From Flavobacteriales bacterium UBA3364 (lineage in GTDB: Bacteria > Bacteroidota > Bacteroidia > Flavobacteriales_F > PHOS-HE28): a DNA stretch of 9,378 nt. The DNA is taken from NCBI GenBank assembly GCA_002360495.1, contig DEQO01000127.1, positions 1 through 9,378 of the forward strand, written 5' to 3'. The notes beneath the pieces are model-generated. The model was given only the letters and a program-made list of their open reading frames with translations, ran no database searches and was not told the origin of the DNA. Shown piece by piece: positions 1 to 6,914 of this stretch. The position numbers and the translations under genes were made by a program. Positions within the stretch are counted from its first letter, which is position 1; each line of letters starts with the position of its first letter.

Positions 1-164
1 GGAGGGACCTGCGCGTCACCGCCGTTCGGAATTGGCCAGGTGCCTTCTCCGTTCGGTTGAACCTGTGGACTTCCAGGGGCCGGACGTCGAACACCGTGGA
101 ACTGACCATTTACGAGCGGAATGGGAAGCCGGTGATCGAGGTGGATGACATCATTGTCGCCTGA
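1..164 (+). CDS. C-terminal end of an unrecognised protein (partial)
   Basis: Only the last 53 codons are present (reading frame begins at base 3, TGA at 162-164); the 5' part lies outside the window. The visible residues alternate hydrophobic and polar (for example VELTIYERNGKPVIEVDDII near the end), which suggests a series of beta strands finishing in a strand followed directly by the stop. The pattern of strand, turn with D/N-G, strand is faintly like the end of a hot-dog or dehydratase-type fold, but that is a guess and no motif can be named. Codon use has the GC-rich third positions typical of the neighbours, which supports real coding. It converges on the amidohydrolase gene at 328-1539, with a 163-base gap containing two hairpins. 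No function is assigned. Confidence 0.6.
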   Translation, partial: RDLRVTAVRNWPGAFSVRLNLWTSRGRTSNTVELTIYERNGKPVIEVDDIIVA

Positions 165-220
165 GCCGGGTCCGAACCCTGGAAGCTGTCCCGAAGTGGC
201 TTATAACCGCGAACCGGAGG

Positions 221-278
221 AGCATTACAGCCAGCCGAGGCGCGAAACCCGCGCATAGCTGGACGCTCTGTAAGGGCT
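221..278. other. Long imperfect stem-loop in a convergent intergenic gap
   Basis: Four nested complementary arm pairs can be read directly: AGC (221-223) with GCT (276-278), TTACAG (225-230) with CTGTAA (268-273), CCAGC (231-235) with GCTGG (258-262), and GCGCG (240-244) with CGCGC (250-254) around the loop AAACC. They are separated by small internal loops (224 against 274-275, 236-239 against 255-257) and a five-base bulge at 263-267. This gives about 19 base pairs in a 58-base element. It lies 56 bases past the stop of the plus-strand gene. There is no T tract on either side, so it is not a classical intrinsic terminator. It could stabilise 3' ends, act as a terminator of a less usual kind, or be a copy of a dispersed repeat. 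Confidence 0.6.
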
Positions 279-280
279 GA

Positions 281-319
281 TCAACGAAAGATGGCCAAAA
301 GGCCACGGCACATCGTTGA
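281..319. other. Second stem-loop, directly behind the M20 stop codon
   Basis: TCAACGA (281-287) pairs with TCGTTGA (313-319), and inside it TGGCC (292-296) pairs with GGCCA (301-305) around an AAAA loop. The two helices are separated by an internal loop of 4 bases (288-291) against 7 bases (306-312). Read on the minus strand it begins 8 bases after the stop codon of the M20 amidohydrolase, the position expected for a 3'-end structure of that transcript. A run of T is missing. It follows the hairpin at 221-278 after only two bases, so the two form one compact structured block. Confidence 0.6.
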
Positions 320-327
320 GATGGCTT

Positions 328-1539
328 CTAGCGTCCAAGCTCGCAGATCGCCCCCCAGGCCATCATCCCCGCACCGGTCGAGAGCGCATCCTCATCGATG
401 TCCATCTCGGCACGGTGAAGACCGCTCTGTGTCCCGGGTTTGGAGGGGTTGCCTGTTCCCACCCGGAAGAAACAGCCCGGCATCACGTGGGTGTAATACG
501 CGAAATCCTCGGCGCCCATGCGGATGTCCATATCCACGATGTTATCGGCCCCGACAAAGTCGACCGCGGCCGATCGTATGCGTGCGGTGAGATCGGGGTC
601 GTTCTTCACGACAGGTGAACCTTTCACGATGGTGAAGTCCACATCACCACCGAGACCTTCGCAGATGCCCTTCGCCAGATCCGGAAGCATACCATGAAGC
701 TCTGCCCGCCAGGTTTCATCGAAGGTGCGCAGCGTGCCTTCGATCCGCACCACATCGGGGATGATGTTGGTGGCACCATTGGCGATCACCTTGCCCAGCG
801 AGAGCACCATGGGCTGGCCCGGTCTGTTCCTCCGGCTGACCACGTGTTGCAATGCAAGGATGAGCTGAGCGGCGATCGGCACCGGATCGATGCACAGATG
901 CGGTGAACCAGCGTGGCCGCCACGACCCTTCACCGTGATATAGAGCTCATCCGCAGCGGCCATGAACGGACCCGAACGGAATCCGAGCTTGCCTGTAGGT
1001 AGCTCCGGGGTCACATGCTGACCGAGGATACCCGATGGCTTCGGGTCATTGAGCACACCTTCCTTCACCAGCAACGAAGCGCCACCGGGTTCCTTCTCCT
1101 CACCGGGTTGGAACACGAGCATCACCGTACCGGACCATTCGGATCCCAAGCGATGCAATGCGATCCCCGCGCCCAGCACCATGGCCGTATGCGCATCGTG
1201 GCCGCAAGCGTGCATAACGCCGTGGTTCAGCGAGCAGTACGCGTCCTTCCCCACTTCGGTGATGGGCAACGCATCCAGATCCGCGCGCAACGCGATGCAC
1301 TTGTCCGAAGCGCCCATTGCGCCCCTGACCAGGGCGATCGCACCGGTACCCGGATCATCCGGTGTGAGCTTCCCCACACCGCTACGCACCTCGATCCCTT
1401 CCGCCCTCAAGCGTTCGATGACGAAAGCGACCGTATTCCGTTCCTGGAAGGACAGCTCGGGGTTGCGGTGCAGGTGACGGCGCCATGAAACCATGTCCGC
1501 ATGAAGGCCACCGATGATGTGCTTGATGCGTTCGATCAC
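328..1539 (-). CDS. M20-family metal-dependent amidohydrolase (aminoacylase/IAA-amino-acid hydrolase type)
   Basis: A 403-residue cytoplasmic zinc/manganese hydrolase that by family splits N-acyl amino acids or similar amides; the substrate cannot be read from sequence. No signal peptide is seen. The expected M20D motifs are all present in order: HRNPELSFQE near residues 24-33, DLDALPI near 87-93, HACGHDAHTA around 110-119, QPGEE at 144-148, GGHAGSPH at 207-214 in the dimerisation domain, GAEDFAYY at 342-349 and a C-terminal GLH ending at 375. By comparison with plant IAA-amino-acid hydrolases the metal ligands would be Cys112, His114, Glu148, His175 and His375, so the enzyme looks intact. 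I chose the GTG at 1537-1539: it overlaps the TGA of the upstream TSUP gene (GTGA) and gives the usual family length; an upstream ATG at 1626 would lie deep inside that gene. Likely translationally coupled last gene of a three-gene unit. Confidence 0.93.
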   Translation of the reverse strand: MIERIKHIIGGLHADMVSWRRHLHRNPELSFQERNTVAFVIERLRAEGIEVRSGVGKLTPDDPGTGAIALVRGAMGASDKCIALRADLDALPITEVGKDAYCSLNHGVMHACGHDAHTAMVLGAGIALHRLGSEWSGTVMLVFQPGEEKEPGGASLLVKEGVLNDPKPSGILGQHVTPELPTGKLGFRSGPFMAAADELYITVKGRGGHAGSPHLCIDPVPIAAQLILALQHVVSRRNRPGQPMVLSLGKVIANGATNIIPDVVRIEGTLRTFDETWRAELHGMLPDLAKGICEGLGGDVDFTIVKGSPVVKNDPDLTARIRSAAVDFVGADNIVDMDIRMGAEDFAYYTHVMPGCFFRVGTGNPSKPGTQSGLHRAEMDIDEDALSTGAGMMAWGAICELGR

Positions 1540-1910
1540 TTGCCGAAGATGAGCTTGATGGCGACGAGCAACGTGACGCCACCGAAGACCTTGCGCACGG
1601 TATCCATGGGCAAGGACAGCGACCACTTGCTACCGAAGTAGGAACCGGCAACGAATGCAACGGCGATCACCGCGACGACCTTGGGGTCGATCACACCCGC
1701 CTTGTAGTAATTGCGCACGGCCAGGAAGACAACGGGCAACATCAACACGGCCAGGCTCGTGCCTTGTGCCTGGTGCTGGGAATACCCCAGGAGCCAGACC
1801 ATTGCCGGGACCATGACTATCCCGCCGCCCACGCCCACGAACCCACTGAGGACTCCTGCCATGATGCCGACAAGGAGAAGCAGAAGGACCGTGTTCGTAT
1901 CCATCGTCAT
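1536..1910 (-). CDS. Half-length TSUP (TauE/SafE-type) membrane protein
   Basis: A 124-residue, very hydrophobic inner-membrane protein with about four predicted spans (roughly residues 7-27, 30-42, 48-68 and 77-94, with a further hydrophobic stretch at 109-122). The region GFVGVGGGIVMVPAM at residues 23-37, followed by QAQGTSLAVLMLP at 48-60, is the signature of the TSUP family (sulfite/sulfonate and other organic or sulfur anion permeases). Family members normally have 240-270 residues made of two inverted repeats; this one has only one repeat, so it must work as a dimer if it transports. The ATG at 1910 shares a base with the TGA of the upstream gene (TGATG); a second in-frame ATG lies at 1904. 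Its own TGA overlaps the GTG of the M20 gene. The transported anion is unknown. Confidence 0.88.
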   Translation of the reverse strand: MTMDTNTVLLLLLVGIMAGVLSGFVGVGGGIVMVPAMVWLLGYSQHQAQGTSLAVLMLPVVFLAVRNYYKAGVIDPKVVAVIAVAFVAGSYFGSKWSLSLPMDTVRKVFGGVTLLVAIKLIFGK

Positions 1911-4900
1911 CAGATGTCCAGGCTCAGCGAGAAGTGGAAGACCTGCGGCAAGACCACTCCGTCATCGACACCCCATGCCCAATCGGCCCGCACGAAGTAA
2001 CCCAACAGACGGGTGCGCAGTCCGAAACCATAGGCCGCCACGATGGGTTCACGCTTGCTCACCAAGGTTATCGTGAGCGGATTACGCTGGATGACCACCC
2101 GGTTGAACGAGTTGTCCTCCGAATAGGGATCGCTACCGGTCCATGCCGCACCTACATCGGTGAAGCCGATCACCTGGAAGTTGTGCAGGAAATCGGAACG
2201 GATCGGCCGGTTCACGAGGTAACGGAAAAGCGGCAGGCGGAGCTCCGAATTGAAGACGCCGAAGCTGCTTCCATTGCGGGCATTGTAGAAGAAGCCACGC
2301 ATTGGCACCGACATCGACTGGTAGAAGTAGTTCTGCGAAAAGTCGATCGGAATGGAGTTGTCCACCTTCGCGAAGAGCCAGTTGTCCACACCACCCAGGA
2401 AGTAGGCGATCTTCCGGCTGCCGAAGGAACCGCTGCCTGCCAGGCGTGTCACCCAGATCATTTCGCGGTGGACCCGCAACGAATGACGCAGGTCCATGCC
2501 CACGACCTCCATGTCGCTCTTGTCCTTCGGTTGCTGGTAGTACTCGGCGAAGAACTTCAACTTCCAACCCGTCCACAGGTTCAGTCCACGCGGCATGGAA
2601 CTGTCGTAGACATACTCCAATTTACCACCGCCCATGTGGTCGTATTCGTTCGGTGTGCGCAGGCTCAGCGGGTCGATGCTCTGGAGCACATAGCGATCAT
2701 TGCGGTACATGACCGAAGCGCGCAGGCTCGCGAGCTCACTGAAGGGCCAGCTCACCTGGTAACGCACATTGTGGGTGTGGACCTTCACGACCCCGAAGTC
2801 GCTGAAGCCCTGATAGGCCTGGCGTTGGAAGGAGATACGCTTGTCCATCCGGCGCTTCAGGTTCTCGTAAGCGAGCAGGTAGTCGTTGTTGTTCAGGTCC
2901 AGGGCAAGGCGGAAACCGCCAACGATCTTGTGGTCCTCGAAGAGATCACTGATCCCCATGCGCGTCAGCGCGCTCAAACCCGGGTTCAACGCGTTCGGGC
3001 CTGTGAAGGGTTGGTAGAACTGCGAAGAGAAGCTGTTGTCGACCTGGGTCACAACGCCATCAATGGCGAAGTTGAGGTTGTAGTTGCGTTGATCGGGGAA
3101 GGTGAAGGGTTTCGCGACAGCCGTATCGGCCACTGCGGTAGGGGTGGTCGGGGTTCCGGTCTTCGTGGTGGGTTTCTCCGGTTTCTCCGGTTTCGCCGCA
3201 ACGCCGACCTCGTCCAGGAAGACATAGTTCCGTACATCGATCGCACCCTCACCCTTCGGTCGTGGGAACTGCGGATCGATCTTCACCACAGGGCTCATGT
3301 CATTGGACAAGGACGTGGGGTTCGCCGCGTCGCGGGCCTGCGGATCATCGCCTTCCCCACCACCTGTGCCGGCACTCCGATCATCGAAGGTGCGTGCAGC
3401 GTAGAAGTGGTAACGACCGTCCCGGTACTGCAACTGGGTATATCGCCCGTACCTGGCGTTCACGTCCTGTTCCAGGATCGATCGGCGCAGGTCCGTCTTC
3501 CGTTCCTGGACCGTGAAGTAGCGGTAATGGACAACGGTATCGATCCGGCTCACCGCGCTGTCGTACCGCACCAGGAAACGGTTCCTGATCCCATCGGCTT
3601 CGCTCAGGTAGGCGTAGTTCGAACTATCGTATTGTGTAGGTTGCACCTCGTTCACACCCGGCGTGCTCGTCAGGCGGGTCAACAAGCGCGACCGGTTCTC
3701 CACATCCAGCAGGAAGATGTCCTTGCTACCGTTCACCAGGGCCACATCGGCATTGGTCCGCAACGTATCGTCCGGCCGGTCGCTGCTGAAGATGATGCGC
3801 CGTCCACCATCCACGAAATGCGGGTCCAGATCATCGTACTGGTCATCGGTCAGCTGCTCCTGCCGGTTGCCGATCACATAGTAATAGTAGAGATCGGTGC
3901 GCCCGTCACGCACGGCACTGAAAACGATGTTGCGGCCATCGTCACTGTACGCCATGCTGAGGATCTTCTTCAGCATGAGCACCGGCTTCTCGGTCGTCTT
4001 CCCATCGTCCAGTGTGTACGTGCGCAGGAAGAGTTCGCCACGTCGTTCCAACGCATAGCTCAAGGCCTGGCTCGTTGGATGCCACGCGAGTACCGGGAAG
4101 CTGCGGTCCACGATACGGTCCAGTTTCTTCTCGCCCTTCACGATCCTGCGAAGCTTCTTCGTTGCGATCTCGTACACCCAGACCTTGTACTGACCCAGCT
4201 CGTTGCTCACCCAAGCGAGGTAACGTCCGTTCGGGCTTTGCTTGAATTCGCTGTAGGTGCGCGTCTTCCTTGTCTTGATGGGCAGCGCCTCGAAGGGAAT
4301 GTCCTTCCGCGTGCGATCCTCCTCCGTGAACCTGCCGCGGTTGTAAGCCAGGCACTCCTGTGTCAACGTCTTCAGCGAGACACCGAGAACGAAGAGGAAT
4401 CCACTTTCCGGGTTCCGGCTCACCCGCGTCATATATAGGATGTTGGGGATCACGCCCGGACCATAGACGTCGGCGACGTACTTCCAGATCATGTGGCCGG
4501 CGTACTTCGGATCGTCACCTTCCAGCCGGTTGAACTTGTCATAACGACCGCTCATGACCCCATCACGGATCCGGTTGTTCAACGTTGCATCCCAGGGTTG
4601 ACTATGGTAGGACATGATGCCGTCCGTATACCATGTTGGCAGGCTCATGAACGTGGAGCTCTTGAGCATGTCGCGCCAGTTGCCACCGAACATCATCTGG
4701 TCGATGATCACGTGTGCTATGCCCGAACGGATCTGCCGGTCCAACAAGGTATGGTCACCCTCGAAATACACGAAGATCTTCGTACCCACGATGCGCGTGA
4801 GCCCACCGATGTTCTGCTCTCCATCGACCCCTGCGATGCCGATGTTGCTCTGCCGGAAATCGGTGAGCGAATTGTACACAATGAACTGCAGGCGCTCATC

Positions 4901-5173
4901 GATCGCGAAATCGAACTCCTTCTCGAGGTCCTTCAGGTGCATGGTCGCGGCCTGGGCGGTGTACTTCGCCAGATCGCGGCCTTCCTTGTAGAAGAAGACC
5001 TCCATGTCCTTGAACCGGTATTGCTGCCACAGGAATTCCTGGTACTGCACCCGGTTCTTTCCGTATTCCTGCCGGGACCCGGAATAGAACTGGGCGCTGC
5101 TCGTCACTGCGACGATCAGTGCGAGCAGGGAGCCCGGTAGGCGCAATGTGCGAAGGCGGAGCGATGCGGGCAC
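1910..5173 (-). CDS. Secreted TolB-like propeller protein with peptidase-MA-like N-domain and Omp85-like C-terminal barrel
   Basis: About 1087 residues from the GTG at 5173. An export signal ends at TSSA|Q (residues 24-28). Residues about 58-282 resemble the peptidase MA-like (gluzincin) domain, with LPTWYTDGIMSY (about 178-189) where active relatives have a W-x-x-E-G motif, and AHVIID (about 153-158) in place of HExxH; it therefore looks catalytically dead. Residues about 303-600 contain PD40/TolB propeller repeats, such as FKQSPNGRYLAWVS and the segment ending GGRRIIFSSDRPDD. A Pro/Thr/Lys linker (about 654-690) leads to about 390 residues of alternating strands, containing MRGFFYNARNG (about 958-968), like the RGF motif of Omp85 barrels, and ending FSLSLDI. 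POTRA domains are not evident. Start is uncertain: TTG at 5146 gives a neater leader, and ATG at 5242 an unlikely long basic one. First gene of the unit with TSUP and M20; role unknown, probably outer-membrane. Confidence 0.88.
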   Translation of the reverse strand: MPASLRLRTLRLPGSLLALIVAVTSSAQFYSGSRQEYGKNRVQYQEFLWQQYRFKDMEVFFYKEGRDLAKYTAQAATMHLKDLEKEFDFAIDERLQFIVYNSLTDFRQSNIGIAGVDGEQNIGGLTRIVGTKIFVYFEGDHTLLDRQIRSGIAHVIIDQMMFGGNWRDMLKSSTFMSLPTWYTDGIMSYHSQPWDATLNNRIRDGVMSGRYDKFNRLEGDDPKYAGHMIWKYVADVYGPGVIPNILYMTRVSRNPESGFLFVLGVSLKTLTQECLAYNRGRFTEEDRTRKDIPFEALPIKTRKTRTYSEFKQSPNGRYLAWVSNELGQYKVWVYEIATKKLRRIVKGEKKLDRIVDRSFPVLAWHPTSQALSYALERRGELFLRTYTLDDGKTTEKPVLMLKKILSMAYSDDGRNIVFSAVRDGRTDLYYYYVIGNRQEQLTDDQYDDLDPHFVDGGRRIIFSSDRPDDTLRTNADVALVNGSKDIFLLDVENRSRLLTRLTSTPGVNEVQPTQYDSSNYAYLSEADGIRNRFLVRYDSAVSRIDTVVHYRYFTVQERKTDLRRSILEQDVNARYGRYTQLQYRDGRYHFYAARTFDDRSAGTGGGEGDDPQARDAANPTSLSNDMSPVVKIDPQFPRPKGEGAIDVRNYVFLDEVGVAAKPEKPEKPTTKTGTPTTPTAVADTAVAKPFTFPDQRNYNLNFAIDGVVTQVDNSFSSQFYQPFTGPNALNPGLSALTRMGISDLFEDHKIVGGFRLALDLNNNDYLLAYENLKRRMDKRISFQRQAYQGFSDFGVVKVHTHNVRYQVSWPFSELASLRASVMYRNDRYVLQSIDPLSLRTPNEYDHMGGGKLEYVYDSSMPRGLNLWTGWKLKFFAEYYQQPKDKSDMEVVGMDLRHSLRVHREMIWVTRLAGSGSFGSRKIAYFLGGVDNWLFAKVDNSIPIDFSQNYFYQSMSVPMRGFFYNARNGSSFGVFNSELRLPLFRYLVNRPIRSDFLHNFQVIGFTDVGAAWTGSDPYSEDNSFNRVVIQRNPLTITLVSKREPIVAAYGFGLRTRLLGYFVRADWAWGVDDGVVLPQVFHFSLSLDI
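3171..3197 (-). repeat. Three 9-base tandem units encoding a KPE/KP linker
   Basis: On the plus strand ggtttctcc occurs twice and is followed by ggtttcgcc. In the minus-strand gene this encodes the Lys-Pro-Glu type repeat at the beginning of the Pro/Thr-rich linker between the propeller and the barrel. It is a small in-frame repeat that can change linker length without breaking the frame. Confidence 0.7.
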
Positions 5174-5185
5174 TCGATGGTTTGC

Positions 5186-5192
5186 TACTTTG
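5186..5192 (+). promoter_or_regulatory. Possible Bacteroidota -7 element upstream of the MBL gene
   Basis: TACTTTG lies 48 bases before the ATG at 5241 in the gap between two divergent genes. It differs from the Bacteroidota -7 consensus TAnnTTTG by one missing spacer base, and no clear -33 TTG/TTTG element stands at the proper distance. No comparable motif was found on the minus strand for the large divergent gene. Confidence 0.25.
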
Positions 5193-5240
5193 GGTCGCCC
5201 GAACGCGGCCCTATGGTGCGAATTTCGGGCTTTTCCTGCC

Positions 5241-5885
5241 ATGCTACGCATTGCCAAGTTCACCTTCAACCCGTTCCAGGAGAACACCTACGTACTGCAT
5301 GATGGAAAGCAGGCCATCGTGATCGATCCCGGCTGCTGGAACGGCCAGGAGGAGCGCGAATTGGAGACCTACCTCACCGACAACGCGTTGACCCCGGTGC
5401 GTCTTGTGCTCACCCACGGCCACATCGATCATATACTAGGCTGTGCTTGGATGCACAAGAAGTACGGACTACTTCCCCAGATCCACCTGAAGGACTTGCC
5501 GACATTGAAGTCCGGCGAACGGGCGGCCAACATGTACGGCATCCCTTACAACGTCTCCCCTGATCCGGAGGTCTACCTGACCGAAGGGGGAACGGTCCAA
5601 TTGGGCGATCACCGGTTGGAAATCCTCTGGGTTCCTGGCCATGCTCCCGGGCATATCGCACTGCATTGTGCGGCGCAGCACTTCGTGATCTCCGGCGATG
5701 TCCTGTTCTTGAACAGCATTGGCCGCACGGACCTTCCAGGTGGCGACACGGACACCTTATTGCGCAGCATCCGGGACCAGCTCTTTCCGCTGGGCGATGA
5801 TGTTACGGTGTACTCCGGGCATGGGCCTGAGACCACGATCGGCAGGGAGAAACGGAACAATCCGTTCCTGCGCACCCGGACCTGA
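5241..5885 (+). CDS. MBL-fold metallo-hydrolase, glyoxalase II-like
   Basis: A 214-residue cytoplasmic metallo-beta-lactamase-fold hydrolase of the small hydroxyacylglutathione-hydrolase-like (YcbL-type) group; such proteins hydrolyse thioesters, but the substrate is not determined here. The binuclear metal site is complete: THGHIDH at 58-64 gives His59, His61, Asp63 and His64, GHAPGH gives His134, SGDVLF gives the bridging Asp153, and SGHGPET gives His194. The GRTDLPGGD stretch (161-169) after the Asp is also typical. The long C-terminal substrate domain of true glyoxalase II is absent, as in other 210-residue relatives. I chose the ATG at 5241 because the protein then begins with the usual first strand (MLRIAKFTFNPFQENTYV); the frame is open further upstream to 5148 but that would overlap the divergent gene. 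It converges on the next gene with 7 bases between the stop codons. Confidence 0.93.
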   Translation: MLRIAKFTFNPFQENTYVLHDGKQAIVIDPGCWNGQEERELETYLTDNALTPVRLVLTHGHIDHILGCAWMHKKYGLLPQIHLKDLPTLKSGERAANMYGIPYNVSPDPEVYLTEGGTVQLGDHRLEILWVPGHAPGHIALHCAAQHFVISGDVLFLNSIGRTDLPGGDTDTLLRSIRDQLFPLGDDVTVYSGHGPETTIGREKRNNPFLRTRT

Positions 5886-5892
5886 AACAGGC

Positions 5893-6792
5893 CTACTTCT
5901 GCGGCTCGTAGCCGTCCTGCCGGTAGGTCTTCATCTGCCCCTTGTGTTTGATGGGCGGCGGACAATCGAATCCTTTTCGCGGACGCAGGAACAGGAAACG
6001 CACGCTGAAGATCAACGGGCGGTAATCGCTGCTGAACCACTGCAAGGCACCGAAACGACCGTCGTCCTCGGGGACGAAGCTGAACACGGGTGTTTCCACC
6101 GCAGGGATGATCAACAGCTTACCGGTCACTTTGAACCCGTAGCCCAACTTGAAATGCACCTGCCCCCAGAGATCCGTAGTCGAAGCCGACTCCGATCCAT
6201 TCAACACTCGATAGCCCGGTGTATAAGGCAACTGACTTCCGTTGTAGCTCTGGCCGTCCGCAGTGTAATCCTCCGAGGCTGATTGCAGAAGGTCAGCGTT
6301 CACGCCGAGGGTGAACTGTACGAATTGGTACTGCCAAGTAGGGATGAACTTATTGGCATTGAAGTGCAGCGTCAGCCTATTATCGGTAAAGCTGCCATCG
6401 CCGAACATCGGGAGGACGGTGTCCGAAAGGGTGTAGGTCCCGGAAAAGGACTCAGCACCACGAAGGCCTTTATAGGCGATACCCAAATCCAAGTAGTCCA
6501 CGATCACAGGGTCCCTGGTGTACCAGGACAGGCCCACTTCGAAGTATGGGCCGATCCTTCCCTTCGGATCGTATGTGGCTGTGAAGCTGGTGTCTCCTCC
6601 TCGGAACACCTCCTCTTCTTCACTCCTGAAGCGTGACAACGTGTAGGTGATCCCTGGAGCGAAATAGAACCCGATCCGCCGTGCCTGGCCGTTCAACGGT
6701 ATGATCTCCGGGCGTTTGCGCTCCATCAAGCCCTGCGTCAACCCGGGAAGGGCGGTACCAAGGAACAGGAGGAGTATTAGCGCGCGGATCAT
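5893..6792 (-). CDS. Outer-membrane beta-barrel protein of unknown function
   Basis: 299 residues from the ATG at 6792. The leader MIRALILLLFLGTALPGLTQ is a standard signal peptide with cleavage after LTQ or just before. The mature part alternates aromatic and polar residues in strands (for example GPYFEVGLSWYT, LTLHFNANKFIP, WGQVHFKLGYGF and YRPLIFSVRFLFL), as in small 10-14-strand barrels. After the last strand there is a polar tail of about 30 residues with a CPPP motif and a high Lys/Gln content. This is unusual, since barrels usually end at the last strand. An ATG at 6834 would put 14 extra residues before the leader and is less likely. It is transcribed alone, divergently from the membrane pair at 6915-8329. 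I do not recognise the family; porin, adhesin or structural roles are all possible. Confidence 0.82.
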   Translation of the reverse strand: MIRALILLLFLGTALPGLTQGLMERKRPEIIPLNGQARRIGFYFAPGITYTLSRFRSEEEEVFRGGDTSFTATYDPKGRIGPYFEVGLSWYTRDPVIVDYLDLGIAYKGLRGAESFSGTYTLSDTVLPMFGDGSFTDNRLTLHFNANKFIPTWQYQFVQFTLGVNADLLQSASEDYTADGQSYNGSQLPYTPGYRVLNGSESASTTDLWGQVHFKLGYGFKVTGKLLIIPAVETPVFSFVPEDDGRFGALQWFSSDYRPLIFSVRFLFLRPRKGFDCPPPIKHKGQMKTYRQDGYEPQK

Positions 6793-6882
6793 GGCTCGAA
6801 AGTCGGGGTAGGTCCATAGGTTGAACGTCTTCAATGTCCCGAAAGTGTCAACGGCAACGTGTGCGTTGCAAGGTGCCGGACG

Positions 6883-6890
6883 TACATTTC
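6883..6890 (+). promoter_or_regulatory. Possible -7 promoter element of the membrane gene pair
   Basis: TACATTTC matches the Bacteroidota -7 consensus TAnnTTTG at all fixed positions but the last, and lies 24 bases before the ATG at 6915. A TTG at 6866-6868 could be the -33 element, but the spacing (14 bases) is shorter than usual. It is weak evidence, supported only by its place in the divergent gap 6793-6914. Confidence 0.3.
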
Positions 6891-6914
6891 CGCACTACCA
6901 AGCGAGACCGGCCG

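Noticed and set aside
165..182. Short GGGT/ACCC hairpin straight after the first stop codon
   Set aside because: Only four contiguous pairs with no T tract; easily explained by chance in GC-rich DNA.
221..319. Integron attC recombination site
   Set aside because: The arms do not contain the required core sequences (RYYYAAC and GTTRRRY): GATCAAC and GTTGAGA both miss the consensus, and the genes around it converge instead of forming a cassette array.
221..319. tRNA or other housekeeping RNA
   Set aside because: No T-loop motif, anticodon arm or acceptor stem can be drawn, and the nested arms do not fit a cloverleaf.
1015..1488. Plus-strand open frames of about 140-160 codons inside the M20 gene
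   Set aside because: They are antisense shadows of an amidohydrolase with all catalytic motifs; no motif or start context supports them.
1934..4438. An 834-codon open frame on the plus strand opposite the large envelope gene
   Set aside because: It is a mirror of GC-rich codon use on the other strand. Its product is a Val/Arg/His/Glu-rich string without a signal peptide or domain, while the minus strand gives a coherent protein.
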